NCBI GenBank assembly: GCA_030522415.1 | Contig: CM060105.1 | Location: forward strand, 13,479,206-13,543,205 | Reading direction: 5' to 3' | Source: Channallabes apus | Lineage: Eukaryota > Chordata > Actinopteri > Siluriformes > Clariidae | Length of the DNA: 64,000 nt | Shown here: positions 11,598 to 22,021 of the stretch, one piece after another | How positions within the stretch are numbered: position 1 is the stretch's first letter | Layout of the letters: every line of letters starts with the position of its first letter | Translations under genes and position numbers: made by a program | The notes under the pieces: generated by a model | Told to the model about the DNA's origin: nothing | What the model saw: only the letters and a program-made list of their open reading frames with translations | Database searches by the model: none

Positions 11598-12100
11598 TGT
11601 ATGTGTATGAAGCTAAAGTAAGAGGAGACTCTTCATTTCAGCCCCTCCTGTCTCCCCTTTCTCATCTTACACAGTAAACCTTTCTCCTCTCTTATTTGAA
11701 TTTCACACAAACACACATTAACGGAAACACTGTTTTGTCGGAAAAATTAGCAAGGAACATCGCTAATGACATTCGTGTGAGCGCAGACTAACGAAATCAC
11801 TTCTGTAAAACAAACAAATAAATGAACTGCACTTTACCTTTGAAAAGAATTCCGACGGAGGAGGGTTTCTGTGTAAAGCAGACTGTGTGTGTTTGTGTGT
11901 GTGTGAAGCAGAGAGGGTGCGCACACACACACAAACATAATCACACACACAAACACACACACTAAAGGCGAGAGAGAGAGAGAAAGTGTGCGAACTGGAA
12001 CGGTGTCAAATTACACGTGTACAAACAACGACAGACTGAGGGAGAAAATGGATTTTTAACCTCTAATGAGACTGTTATAAGAAACAGTACATGCACGTGT
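11324..12100 (-). mobile_element. Mariner-like non-autonomous element, partial
   Basis: Starts CAGCGGAACCTTTGATTACG after a TA, matching the right terminus of the 30678-31766 element in reverse. It shares GAACTGCACTTTACCTTTGA and TTTTTAACCTCTAATGAGAC with that element. The distal end is lost near 12100. A GT microsatellite lies at 11546-11594 inside it. Confidence 0.7.
11546..11594. repeat. (GT)n microsatellite
   Basis: About 24 uninterrupted GT units inside the mariner-like element. Confidence 0.95.
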
Positions 12101-12587
12101 GGTGGATTTTTTATTCTCCCCACACCGAAGTTGCCCTAATTTAAAACATTAAACAAATACTGTAACTTGAATAAAGAAATCAAAGAAAGACTCTGGATTC
12201 CGTGTAGATCTAGATGAAGTAAGGGTAAGTTTTATTGCAACAATAAAACAAAGTGAGCCAGTCCTGACAATGCCTAAGATGTGAATCAGAGCATCACCAA
12301 GAACAGACTGACCTACTGTGACATAGGTGCCTTCTTTTATACAGTTTTACAGGGGGCGGGACGCTCATCTGGCCCCCTCATTTACTCATCATTTTTTCTG
12401 GTTCCTTATCAAATTTTTCAACCAATAAAATTACATTTGCATTATACGTCATATACCTCGTTATCTGACTCCATCTTTTACCAAATTTTGCTTCCAATAT
12501 AACTTATTTTCCTTCCAAATTAGATTCCATTATCTTTTCACTTTTGTTGTTCAACTTAAAAAATATTGGGGTGGCGCTTACATCTGC

Positions 12588-12593
12588 TATAAA
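12588..12593 (+). promoter_or_regulatory. Candidate TATA box for the 12.6-kb gene
   Basis: TATAAA about 46 bp upstream of the proposed ATG at 12639, leaving room for a short 5' leader. The stretch 12101-12580 upstream holds no recognised feature other than AT-rich sequence. Confidence 0.45.
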
Positions 12594-12638
12594 TTCTTGG
12601 TGCTTCCGCTTTACTCTACAGTTTTCAAGAGACAGGCC

Positions 12639-13171
12639 ATGGGTAAGCATCTTCTACATATTATTTTAATTATTTGTCTAAGTTTGTGAATTTTATTGTA
12701 TTTACGTATTTTATTTTTATTCTTATAGCTAATCGCATCTGCACGAATGATCAGCACGTCGCTTTGGACGACTCGGACAGCCAGAGCAGTCCGGCTCACA
12801 GTCCTACTGACTACACTCCTACTGAACCTGTCATGGACCGGGCCTCGGTGAGTTTTACTGAGGATGAGCCCGAGCCCTCTGCATCATTACTGCAGTTCCT
12901 AGAGGAGACAGGGCTCACTTTTTCCAAGAATGTTGATCCCAAACCGGGTCCTTCTAAGAGGCCGCGTGCGGATAGCCCTTATCCATTTACTTTTAGGCCT
13001 GTACGACCTGAATCTACAACGCCAGCTCCGCTACTCTTAAGACCTGTTTGTCACGTAAGTGTTGGCACCCAGACCGATGTTAAAGTGTCTGTTGGTACCC
13101 AAACAGATTTTCCTTCTGCACCTGTGCCAAATTCAAATCGCGGCATTTCTGTTTCTATTTCCTTTCACTGA
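12639..13171 (+). CDS. Small two-exon candidate gene, function unknown
   Basis: Proposed exon 1 is ATGG at 12639-12642, followed by a donor GTAAGC. The 86-bp intron ends TTCTTATAG at 12728, and exon 2 runs 12729-13171. The joined frame is exactly 148 codons, beginning MANRICTNDQ. A TATA box lies upstream and an ATTAAA at 13355 lies downstream, so this looks like a compact transcription unit. The protein is rich in Ser, Pro and acidic residues, with a basic patch GPSKRPRAD. Near the C-terminus the motif SVGTQTD occurs twice, which resembles the TQT motif bound by dynein light chain LC8. I do not recognise the family. It could be a host gene, a domesticated element or an LTR-driven accessory gene. 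Confidence 0.5.
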
Positions 13172-13354
13172 TTCTTAAATTGGTGTTGTCTTTCCTCACA
13201 GGAGGTTTTGCTAATTGACTTCTTATGCATTTTATTTTACTACTGATGCTTACCCAGGCCCTGTCTGTTTTTTATACTTTATGTTGGGCCTAATACTTTG
13301 TATCGTATAATATTCATTATGTAGATGCACATATTATTTTGTGTCTATTTCTTT

Positions 13355-13360
13355 ATTAAA
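13355..13360 (+). terminator. Candidate polyadenylation signal
   Basis: ATTAAA about 185 bp after the stop codon of the two-exon gene, followed by a T-rich tract. Confidence 0.4.
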
Positions 13361-13724
13361 CTTATTATTCAGATCACTGTGTCTCTCTTCTGATTATTTA
13401 ATTTGACATGTTGCTTGTGTATCCTATACCTGTTACATCACAGTTAAGATCACCCCATGTCTGAGATTACATCATGTCTGGGGCTATGTCATATCTCCTG
13501 ATCTGGTGTCGTTTCTAGGGTTACTATGAAATCTCTAAGATGGCTGCTAGTCTAAGGTTTGTTGGGTACATACTGTATACTGAACATCACATGATGTCTT
13601 TGATACTATGACATCACATTGTCCTTGGCTCAACTCCGTTCACTTCACCTCACATCCATAAGATAAAATTAATAGTTTTCAGTTATATTACTGCATGCAC
13701 AAATATATGTAATTAAAATATGCT

Positions 13725-14065
13725 TACACACGCTGTACACACACGCTGTACACACACGCTTACAAACACAAAATAAAATATGTTTTACACACACACATGG
13801 TCACAGTGTTATAGTAAACAGTACACGTGTGCACGGATATTGAAAAGAAAAGATATTGAAAAGAAACTCGCGATATCAGAGCTTTTACACAGTAAACTTT
13901 TGGCGATCGTTCTGATGATCATTTACTATCAATCTCACAGAAAAAGTGTCACTCCATGAGCACAGGAGGATGAGAGAGAGAGAGAAGTCAGCAGCTTCCA
14001 GTTCGCGCATTGTCTTACTCAGTCTTTTCCGTTGCTCTGCTCGGCCAGTTCCAAGCGCATGCACA
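13725..14065 (-). mobile_element. Mariner-like non-autonomous family, fragment
   Basis: 13725-13850 matches the same family as 8596-8905 (AAATAAAATATGTTTTACAC, GTCACAGTGTTATAGTAAAC). The remainder, with an AG-rich stretch at 13973-13985, is diverged and its right limit is uncertain. Confidence 0.55.
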
Positions 14066-14118
14066 ACACTCTCTTAATTCTCACTTCTAGATGTGACCAT
14101 GCATTTTAAACATAAAAT

Positions 14119-14508
14119 AACATCATTGGGCGGCACGGTGGTGTAGTGGTTAGCACTGTCACCTTGCACCTTCAGGGTCCAGGGGTCGATTCCCCGGCCA
14201 GGCTCGATTCCCGTCTCTGTGTGCATGGAGTTTGCATGTTCTCCCCGTGCTTGGTGGGTTTCATCCGGGTACTCCGGTTTCCTCCCACAGTCCAAAGATA
14301 TGCAGGTTAGGCTAATTGGTGTTCCTAAATTTCCCGTAGTGTGTGATTGGGTGTATGTGTGTGTGCCCTGTGATGGATTGGCACCCTGTCCAGGGTGTAC
14401 CCCGCCTAGTGCCCGAAGTCTCCTGGTATAGGCTACTGGTATAGGCTCCCCCGCGACACTGAACACAGGATTAAGCGGTATAGAAAATGAATGAATGAAT
14501 AACATCAT
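14119..14508 (+). mobile_element. tRNA-derived SINE with 8-bp target duplication
   Basis: Body 14127-14500, flanked by the direct duplication AACATCAT at 14119-14126 and 14501-14508. The tRNA-like head carries an A-box-like GTGTAGTGGTTAGCAC and a B-box-like GGTCGATTCCCC. The body contains GGAGTTTGCATGTTCTCCCC, and the tail is a short GAAT repeat. A second full copy lies at 33363-33712 on the minus strand, and a tail fragment at 29947-30050. Confidence 0.9.
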
Positions 14509-14990
14509 CTGTATAAGAAAATAACATAAACAACACTTACATGTCCGACAGTATATATAAATACATGCCGTTTACATTACAATGTCATACGCCAATTGAA
14601 TTTTAACTCCTTGAATTTTAAGCGTTCCAGGTGCTTCTTGTCCATTCTTATAGCAGTGTGTTCTCCTTCATGTCTCAGACAGGAAACTCAGACTCAGGGC
14701 TAATTTTTATTTGTGAAATAAATTTTAATTATATTGTAAATTTCAGACAAAATTAATGGTTGTTTGTTAGGCATTTATTTTGATATGATTTGATTTTTAG
14801 AGATCTTATTAAGGTAATAATAGCTTTTTATTATTGTGAAATTTACAAGGCCACAGAAAAAATGGTTTGTGACAGAGTTTGTCACATATGAGTAGGGTTA
14901 TAGAGTAGAGAAGCATAGGTGCAAAGTAGCCGTATGTACAGTTGCTAAATTAAAGAGTGCACGCCGGTCTCGCATTCCATGCTGATTACT
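14509..14990. other. No gene recognised
   Basis: AT-rich. Contains a short palindrome around 14866-14885 (TGTGACAGAGTTTGTCACA) of unknown meaning. Confidence 0.5.
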
Positions 14991-15021
14991 CCAGCACTGA
15001 AGCACGCTGCTTCAGTGCTGG
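14991..15021. repeat. Perfect 14-bp hairpin
   Basis: CCAGCACTGAAGCA, three bases CGC, then TGCTTCAGTGCTGG: a perfect inverted repeat with a 3-base loop. No associated gene. The surrounding 15022-15590 holds no exon that I can support. Confidence 0.85.
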
Positions 15022-15588
15022 ATTATTGTGTGCCTTTCTCGCCTCACTTCTCTCACATTTTGGTTTCATAGCTTTCAAATGGCCAAGTTTGCTTAATTTT
15101 CTAGGTTTCTCGTGTTTCGCTTCCTGATCAACTCTCTGATTTTTTAGTTTTGATCTTGTGCTTTCCATTTTGACATCTTTGGATTTGTCACCTAATTTTA
15201 TTTCCTGGTTACCTAACTTACACTTCCGCTTTTTGACTAGGGGATCTTGCTTTGCGATTTGGCTCCGTCTCCTTTTGATTTTTTCACAGATTGATTTTCC
15301 AGTTTTTGATCCTCACTTCCACCTTTTGACCACGCTCCCTTCTAACATTGCAGTCACTCATCTGCACTTCGTTTCCTCTCGTTCCGCTCTGCTCCGTGAC
15401 AAGTGTACAGTAGCACAAATTGCTGAAAAACATCAATGTTGGCCACAATATAAATGCAGTAGAACACCGTGTATGCAGTAAGTCCCAAAAGGCAAATAGC
15501 CCAACACCGCCAACTCGGCCTTCAAACTCCTCAGATCCCCATCCTATTGGGTCTTATGGGACTCACCAGGTAAACAGGTCCATAAATA

Positions 15589-15610
15589 ATACCCCCCCCC
15601 CCCCCCCCCT
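15589..15610. repeat. Poly-C tract
   Basis: About 20 consecutive C residues in otherwise ordinary non-coding DNA. Confidence 0.9.
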
Positions 15611-15823
15611 TCGATGACTAAGTGTGTGACTAACCTGACCAGTACCAGCTTACTCTGCTGGATAATGCCAGCAGGAGATGCAGACTTAAAGAATCAACAC
15701 ACCACAGATGCAACAATGTGAAGTAAGGGACATGCCCCTACCGGACCCCTACAGCAATACTCATCACCTCTCAACCAAGCTCACTCCTCAAGATGACCAA
15801 GAGACCTAACTCTAGACTTTTAC

Positions 15824-15955
15824 ACTCTAAAAAATGCTGGGTTGTTTTTGTAAACACATTGTTGTGTTGTTCTATGTTGGGTTAAATGAAATGTAGTGGG
15901 TCATTTAAAAACAAACACCTCTTTGGGTTTTTTTGACCCAACAACTGGTTTATTC
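15824..15955. mobile_element. MITE-like remnant with GGGTT/AACCC ends
   Basis: Starts near CTCTAAAAAATGCTGGGTTG and ends near TTTTGACCCAACAACTGG, with short inverted GGGTT and AACCC motifs. This resembles a common fish MITE that begins CACTGTAAAAAA. The superfamily is not assigned. Confidence 0.4.
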
Positions 15956-16985
15956 TTTATTCTCTGGTTTCTCTAAACGGCAGCTTGCAAAATGTTTGAA
16001 ATATTACTGTTATTGTGTCACAAAGTGTAGTTTTAAGAGTTGTTTAAGCGACAATGTATGTGTGTACAGCGCAAAACAACAATCGGTTATTAAAGACAGC
16101 GTCTATTTAAAAAATTGCCCAATGATTTTGGAGATTTGAGCTCCAGGCAGGTAATACAGGTGCTCTGCACTCATGTAGCTGACCAACGCTGCCTCACCTT
16201 GGAAAGAATTTTTGAAAGCTACAGCTGGCTATGATGTCTCATCAGTGGTTAATCTTTGGTATAATACGGTTATGGTATAATATATCTTGGCTGTGCATCC
16301 TGTAAGCTGCGTTCCATTTGCAATATACCCGGTGACCTCATACCCTCAAGTGTGCACTTCCAAGTCCAATCTGTTATTTGCGTTCTTGGAAATGAGACAC
16401 GGCATGACGAACTTTCTGTATTCTTCACTTTTGAAGCGAGGTGCACACCACTTAATACTTGCAGTATTTTATGGTAAGTTATAATGAATTTTTACCTAAA
16501 TTTTAAATGTTGTAGTTAAGGTAGGCGCAAGCTCATTTTCATGTTTATTCGCTTTTCCACTTTTTAAGTCGCATGTTGACATGGGACTGTGGGGAGTTCA
16601 TGTTTTTTATATTTCGTGCCAATAGTCAGCTATAGTGTATTTTATGAGAAAAGTGTGTTTGTAGCACACACACAAAAAAAAAACTAAATTTACTAAATGT
16701 AATCTTAAATGTAATTTTAGGTTAATTACTAGTCATTTTCACTTAAGCTGTGTGTAGAAAGTCTGTTGGTATATTTTATAATATTTTAAAGCTGTTAGAA
16801 GAAGCAATTGAGGTATGTTTAATGACAGTCTTAATATGTCTCCTGTTTCTGTATTACTGTAAGTTATTTTGACCCAGGAGTTGGTTTATTCTTTAGCACA
16901 CTTTCTGGATTCTTCACTTCTGACTGGATCATACTCAGAGCCCTCAGTATTTTATGGTAAGTTAATGTACATTTTACTTATGTTT
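15938..16985. repeat. Diverged direct duplication of about 0.9 kb
   Basis: Landmarks recur in the same order: TTTTGACCCAACAACTGG at 15937 and TTTTGACCCAGGAGTTGG at 16867, then CAGTATTTTATGGTAAGTT at 16463 and 16945. The spacing differs, so the duplication carries indels. No coding frame is supported; 16986-17200 is AT-rich with nothing recognised. Confidence 0.45.
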
Positions 16986-17439
16986 TTTTTTGTAAGTTGT
17001 GGTAGAAGCAAGCATATTTTATTGTTTAAATTAAATGCTTTGATATGGTGGTGTGGGGTAGAAAAAATTTTCATTATGCTTTTTATTATTCAATAAATGA
17101 GAATGCGTCATTGTTTAAAATGAGCCTTTTCTTTATCCTTATGAAATAAATATTGTAAGTTGTAAAGTCATCACTTAAATATCATATTCATCTAGGGTTT
17201 GTTGAGAATTTGAAAATGGTTGAATGTTTTGTATTAAATCCAGGTGGTATACCTAAAATGACTTTACACCCAAAGCCATTCTGCTCCTCAAGGCTATGTC
17301 CAAAAAAAAAAATCACCAGGCAGCTTGTATTCAGCCCCAAGGGTCTTCAAAAATGCTTCTCATCAACTAAGGTACTCCATTAATGGCTAAACTAATTGCA
17401 GATGTGTGTCTGTACAGTAATACTAAAAGATTAAGCAGA

Positions 17440-17720
17440 TCTATTTAAAGAATACCCAAAAGGGCCACACACAACAAACCATGAAGGTCCCATCACTGAA
17501 GACGATCTGGTAGACGTGTCTATTGTGATAGAGGGCATCCAAGTGATCGGCGGGTGTGGATACAAAAAAAAGGCATGCATGTTGTTGATGGTTTTGATCT
17601 ATGCCCTCAACTTGGAGTATCCCAAGAAGCTCAAAAATATTTTCAAAGTATTTGAAAAACTTCTTTCGGAGCTTAAGGGCTCAAAAAGGTTCATAGCCTC
17701 AAAATTAAGCTCAGGGAATA
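17440..17720 (+). pseudogene. C-terminal remnant of a repetitive fish gene family
   Basis: Open from about 17440 to 17863. The translation contains VDVSIVIEGIQVI and then YALNLEYPKKLKNIFKVFEK, which resembles the last exon of an uncharacterised multi-exon gene family that is highly repeated in fish genomes. The assignment is from memory of that pattern and is tentative. Upstream exons were not found, so this is probably an isolated fragment. Confidence 0.35.
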
Positions 17721-18324
17721 GAGTGCTTTCTTGCATTGTGTTAGGAACAGTTACCCAAGTCCTAAGTCAAAGTACTGTTAATCAGTGTTATTCTGTTAGT
17801 CTTTGTTTGTTTGTGTTTTTTTATTCTTTTTTAAATTATTTTATGTTTGTATGTGTCAAATAGACACATTTAGTTTAACATATAGGCACACTTAGTTTAA
17901 TTAATAAAGTAGACACACAATTGTTTTCATTTGAGCAATATTAGCTTAATACAGTATCTATTTTCTTTATTTGCACTGTAATCGTTTTTGAATGAAAAAA
18001 AATGCAAATGATAGATTTTGAAACGAACCGGATGGTACTGGCTGTTGTTGCCGTAGGCATAAAGGGCAGGCATAGGTACAGAGGGGTGTTAAAAAGAGTC
18101 TTTTACTCATACAATAACAAAACATGCACAATGAAGAAACGCTAACAAAAACAACCAACAAGCTCAAAGCACACTCAAAACTATAACTCAAAGCATATAG
18201 CGAACACCGGCTCCATGGCGAAACACACTTGACCTAGGCTCTGATGGGGAAACACAGGCTCTGGTTGCGTAACATGGGCTCTTTAGCTGTACAAAATGCA
18301 ACACGGGCTCTTTCGCTGTAGACT

Positions 18325-18378
18325 CGAGGCTAAGAGCGAGACACGAGGCTAAGACCGAGACACGAGGCTAAGACCTCA
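18325..18378 (+). repeat. 19-bp tandem repeat, three copies
   Basis: CGAGGCTAAGACCGAGACA-type units start at 18325, 18344 and 18363. Confidence 0.8.
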
Positions 18379-18654
18379 CAAACTATGCATGGAGCTGAAA
18401 CGGGACAAGATGACACTAGAGACAGGACGAGACTAGAGACAGGACTAGAGATGGGATGGGACAGCAGATGACGGAACGGGTTAGAAGCCAAACGAACTCA
18501 GATCCAAACCTACCTATATGTTCACATACACCCGGCTAAACATGGCAATTAGTTAAACATGCTACTAGACAAACATACACTTAGCTAAGCAGGGCAATCA
18601 GCAAGACATGCTACTAGCCATGGCAATCAGCTACACCAAACAAATAGCTAAACA

Positions 18655-19095
18655 TACAGGAAGCTAATACATACCAGGGACTACACCAACACTAGAGATA
18701 CAAAAAGTACTTACAAAACCTTGAGACAAACACAAGACTTCACAAGACAGAATCAGCTCCACACACCCTGAAACACAAGGGACCTACATATGACCACAAA
18801 CTAGAGCCATGGGACATGCTCATTGGTTACGATACAAAACAAAACAAAATACAAAACAAGATGCCCACATAAATGACAAACATACAATGTCCTAAACATA
18901 TAGGAAGCTAAACATAGAAGAGCTAAACATTCAAGGGACTACACCAACATTACAAAGTACTTACAAAACCTAGAGACAAACACAAGACTTCACGAAACCG
19001 AATCAGCTCCACACACCCTGAAACACAAGGAGCCTTGGGACATGCTCATTGGTTACGTTACAAAAACTAAAATACAATATAAAACAAAACAAAAT
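18655..19095 (+). repeat. Tandem duplication, period about 258 bp
   Basis: GGGACTACACCAACA at 18677 recurs at 18935. The AAGTACTTACAAAACC, GAATCAGCTCCACACACC and GGGACATGCTCATTGGTTAC blocks follow in the same order in both copies. It is followed by an AAAACAAAATAC-rich tract to about 19140. No gene recognised from 17870 to 19340. Confidence 0.75.
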
Positions 19096-19339
19096 ACAAA
19101 ACAAAACAAGACAAACCAAAATACAAAACAAAATGCCCACATAAATGACAGTAACTACAAAAAATGCAGCAATAAATACAAGCAGTTAAAAGTTACACAA
19201 TTTAAAAGAAAAAAAATTATGAGATTGTAAACAAACTATACAAAATATGTACAAGCAATGGAATCAGCCTCAAATCTGAATTTAAATGTGTTCCAAGGAA
19301 TCAACTCTTTTCATTTCCAGTCATTCTGCAACATATGCA

Positions 19340-19451
19340 ATTAAATTCAAATAAATTTTATTTGTACTGCGCTTTTAACAATTGTCATTGTCGCAAAGAA
19401 GCTTTACACAATCAAAATAATTATTCAAGTTTGTATGGAATGTGAATGTGT
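19340..19451 (-). mobile_element. LINE 3' tail fragment (L2-type family A)
   Basis: The reverse complement matches the 3' end of the LINE at 25893-25997, including the AAGCGC-TATACAAATAAA-type ending and the TTTTGATTGTGTAAAGC block. It abuts the next LINE fragment head to head. Confidence 0.75.
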
Positions 19452-19452
19452 A

Positions 19453-20510
19453 TGATCCCAACCAATCTGGATTCAAAGTGGCACATTCTACAGAGACTGC
19501 CCTTCTGTCAGTCACTGAGAAGCTCCATGCTGCTAGATCTGCTAAACTGTCATCTGTTCTCATCCTCCTGGACCTGTCAGCTGCATTTGACACAGTGAAC
19601 CACAAGATTCTATTATCTATTCTTACAAGCCTTGGAATTTGTGGAACAGAGTGGCAATGGTTTGCTTCTTACCTAGAAGATAGGTCATATGAGGTAACAT
19701 GGAGGGGATCTACATCTGCCCCACGTAGACTCTCTACTGGTGTCCCACAGGGCTCAGTACTTCCTCCTCTTCTGTTCTCCCTCTATACCCAGTCTCTTGG
19801 TAAAGTCATATCATCGCATGGATTTTCATACCATTCTTATGCAGATGACACCCAACTTACTCTCTTCTTTCCTCCCTCATACACTCAGGTTTCCACCCGG
19901 ATCTCAGCATGTCTGGCAGACATCTCATCCTGGATGACTGCACATCAGCTAAAGCTCAATCTGAGTAAAACTGAACTGTTGTTCATCCCTTGTGACTCAT
20001 CCCCAGGTCAAGACCTTGTGATATCCCTGGACAACAACCAAATCACTCCTTCAGCCACTGCCCGCAATCTTGGGGTAACCGTGGACAACCATCTGTCATT
20101 TTCCCCACACATCGCTAACCTTACTCACTCTTGTAGATTTCTTCTTTACAATATCAGAAGAATTCGCCCATTTCTTTCTTCACAGGCTACTCAGGTGCTT
20201 GTTCAGTCCCTTGTTATTTCAAGACTGGACTCCTGCAACTCACTCCTGGCAGGTCTGCCTCTGTCCACGACTCGTCCTCTGCAACTGATCCAGAATGCAG
20301 CAGCACGTCTCGTTTTTAACCTCCCCAAGTTCTCCCACACCACCCCACTCCTCCGCTCCCTGCACTGGCTTCCTGTGGCTGCCCGCATCAAATTCAAAAC
20401 GCTGATGCTTGCCTACAAAGCTAAAAATGGCCCTGCACCCACTTACCTCTCTGCTCTAATCAGAGACTTTGACTATCTTTAAACGACGACTCAAGACGCA
20501 TCTGTTTCTC
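19453..20510 (+). pseudogene. L2-type LINE ORF2 fragment (family B), RT domain
   Basis: 5'-truncated reverse transcriptase of an L2-clade LINE. RT motifs in order: [29 protein letters not shown] (active site intact), [26 protein letters not shown], and the C-terminal block [11 protein letters not shown] followed by [13 protein letters not shown]. The frame ends at 20482. Just before it, the sequence jumps from the ALIRD block to the RRLKTHLF-type end (20484-20510), so roughly 200 bp have been deleted with a frame change. No endonuclease domain is present. Confidence 0.9.
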
Positions 20511-20644
20511 CAGTACTTGGACTTGGAAGCACGCTCTCGAAGTCTGGAGGTGGAGGTTCGCCGTCACCGCAGCGGCTGCGAACGAAGTTAGAGAGTGTGG
20601 TGAGGGTTTTCCCTGGTGAGGTCTTGACTGAGCTCTGGGGACAT

Positions 20645-20723
20645 GGAGCCTCCACCGAGACCCGCTGGCGAACTGGAGCCTCCACCGAGGCCCGCTGGCG
20701 AACTGGAGCCTCCACCGAGGCCC
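20645..20723 (+). repeat. 30-bp tandem repeat encoding a Pro-rich decapeptide
   Basis: Units start at 20645, 20675 and 20705 with a period of 30, a multiple of three. In one frame they read EPPPRPAGEL. An open frame runs 20643-20852, but no gene structure around it could be supported. Confidence 0.8.
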
Positions 20724-20759
20724 TCTCACCTCCAGTTCAGTCCCGTTTTGCCGTGGGGC

Positions 20760-21734
20760 AAGCTGATTATCCCCTGTCAGCTTGCCCCAGTGTTATGGTC
20801 CCATTTATACAGACTAAGAACTAGACATGCAAAGGAGGTTACTCACACATAATGGTAAACACAAAAGGCTAATTCTCCTAGAGGCTTATCCTGCTAGGAG
20901 ACACAGAGACAAAGGGACATAAACTAAATCAAAACAAATACAAACTTAACTTAAAGAGCTCCAGAAACTAAATGCTAACTAAATCTAAACAAACTCAAAC
21001 TGAACATACCAAGACAAAACAAAACCCCCTTAACAGAACTGAAATTAAATTAATGCTCGACCCAGTTTCCCAGAACAAACAGGTATTTATAATAAAGCTA
21101 ATGAGCTTCCTCGGTTCAGCTGAGCATCCGCGTCACCTGACCGAGGTACCTTCTGGGAAACTGAGTCTACGAACAAAAACTACAAAATCAAAACACTGCC
21201 CTCTAGTGGGCAACCCTCACAGTAGTAGTGTGTCAGTATTTTAAAATTAGCAATAAACCTCAGAGAAGAGTGATAGGCAGTATCAATCATTCGATGGCAT
21301 AAAGCAGGGTCATTCATGTACAAAGGATCCATATAATCCAACACAGGGAGAAATGTTGCTATAATCCGTTTTTTTTTTTTGCGTTAAAAGAAAAACACAA
21401 CTTATTACAAAAGTAAAAACCCAGTTTTAACCTTAGATTCTTCACAAGATTCTCCTCACATTTTTAGGTGGAGTTAACCTTTCCTGATTACATTATGGCT
21501 AGTTAGTCATATTGGTTAATTAATAACAGCAATTATTAAACAAATTATGTACTAGAATTGAGTTAATGTTACTTAATTTTAATAAGCAATTTATTATGTA
21601 ATGTAATGTGTAGATTTTGCCTAATTTCAATTGGCATGTTATAACTAATTTATTTAGGTACTCTTTATATGCTGAAGTAATATGCTCTGGCCCCATCCCA
21701 ATGAGACGTGGCGACATACTGTAGCTTACAGCAG
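20760..21734. other. No gene recognised; possible retroelement debris
   Basis: Contains an inverted pair CAGTTTCCCAGAA (about 21063) and TTCTGGGAAACTG (about 21151), which could be part of an old LTR or DNA element. The rest is AT-rich. Confidence 0.4.
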
Positions 21735-21931
21735 GTTATGGTCTCTGAACCGCTGAATGTCCAGGTGGTGCTCCAAAAATAATGTGGGCTTCATAGATAA
21801 TTGGAGGTTCTTTGAGGGCAAAGCTGGCCTGTTAGGGCGGGATGGTATCCATCCCACTCGGGAAGATGCTGCTCTCATTTCCTGTAGTATAGCTCATAGT
21901 CTCAGTAGAGGTCTAGTTAATCGGTGACAAT
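21735..21931 (+). pseudogene. LINE ORF1 esterase (SGNH) C-terminal remnant
   Basis: Translation contains GFIDNWRFFEGKAG, then GRDGIHPTREDAA, the D-x-x-H block of SGNH hydrolases seen in CR1/L2 ORF1 proteins, and a stop at about 21930. An in-frame stop lies upstream near 21752, and the N-terminal GDS block is missing. Confidence 0.7.
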
Positions 21932-22021
21932 CCAGAGCCCAGGCCAGGGAGCAGACAGACAGGCTAAACCAACCGTCTGCTAGCTGCATAGAGTCGTCAC
22001 TCAGGGTTCACCTTATTGAGA

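Noticed and set aside
14074..14508. 144-codon minus-strand frame
   Set aside because: It is the antisense of a SINE; the same frame appears in the other SINE copy at 33399-33722.
14878..15402. Possible solo LTR (TGTCACA to CGTGACA)
   Set aside because: Flanking bases do not form a target duplication and no second copy is present in the window.
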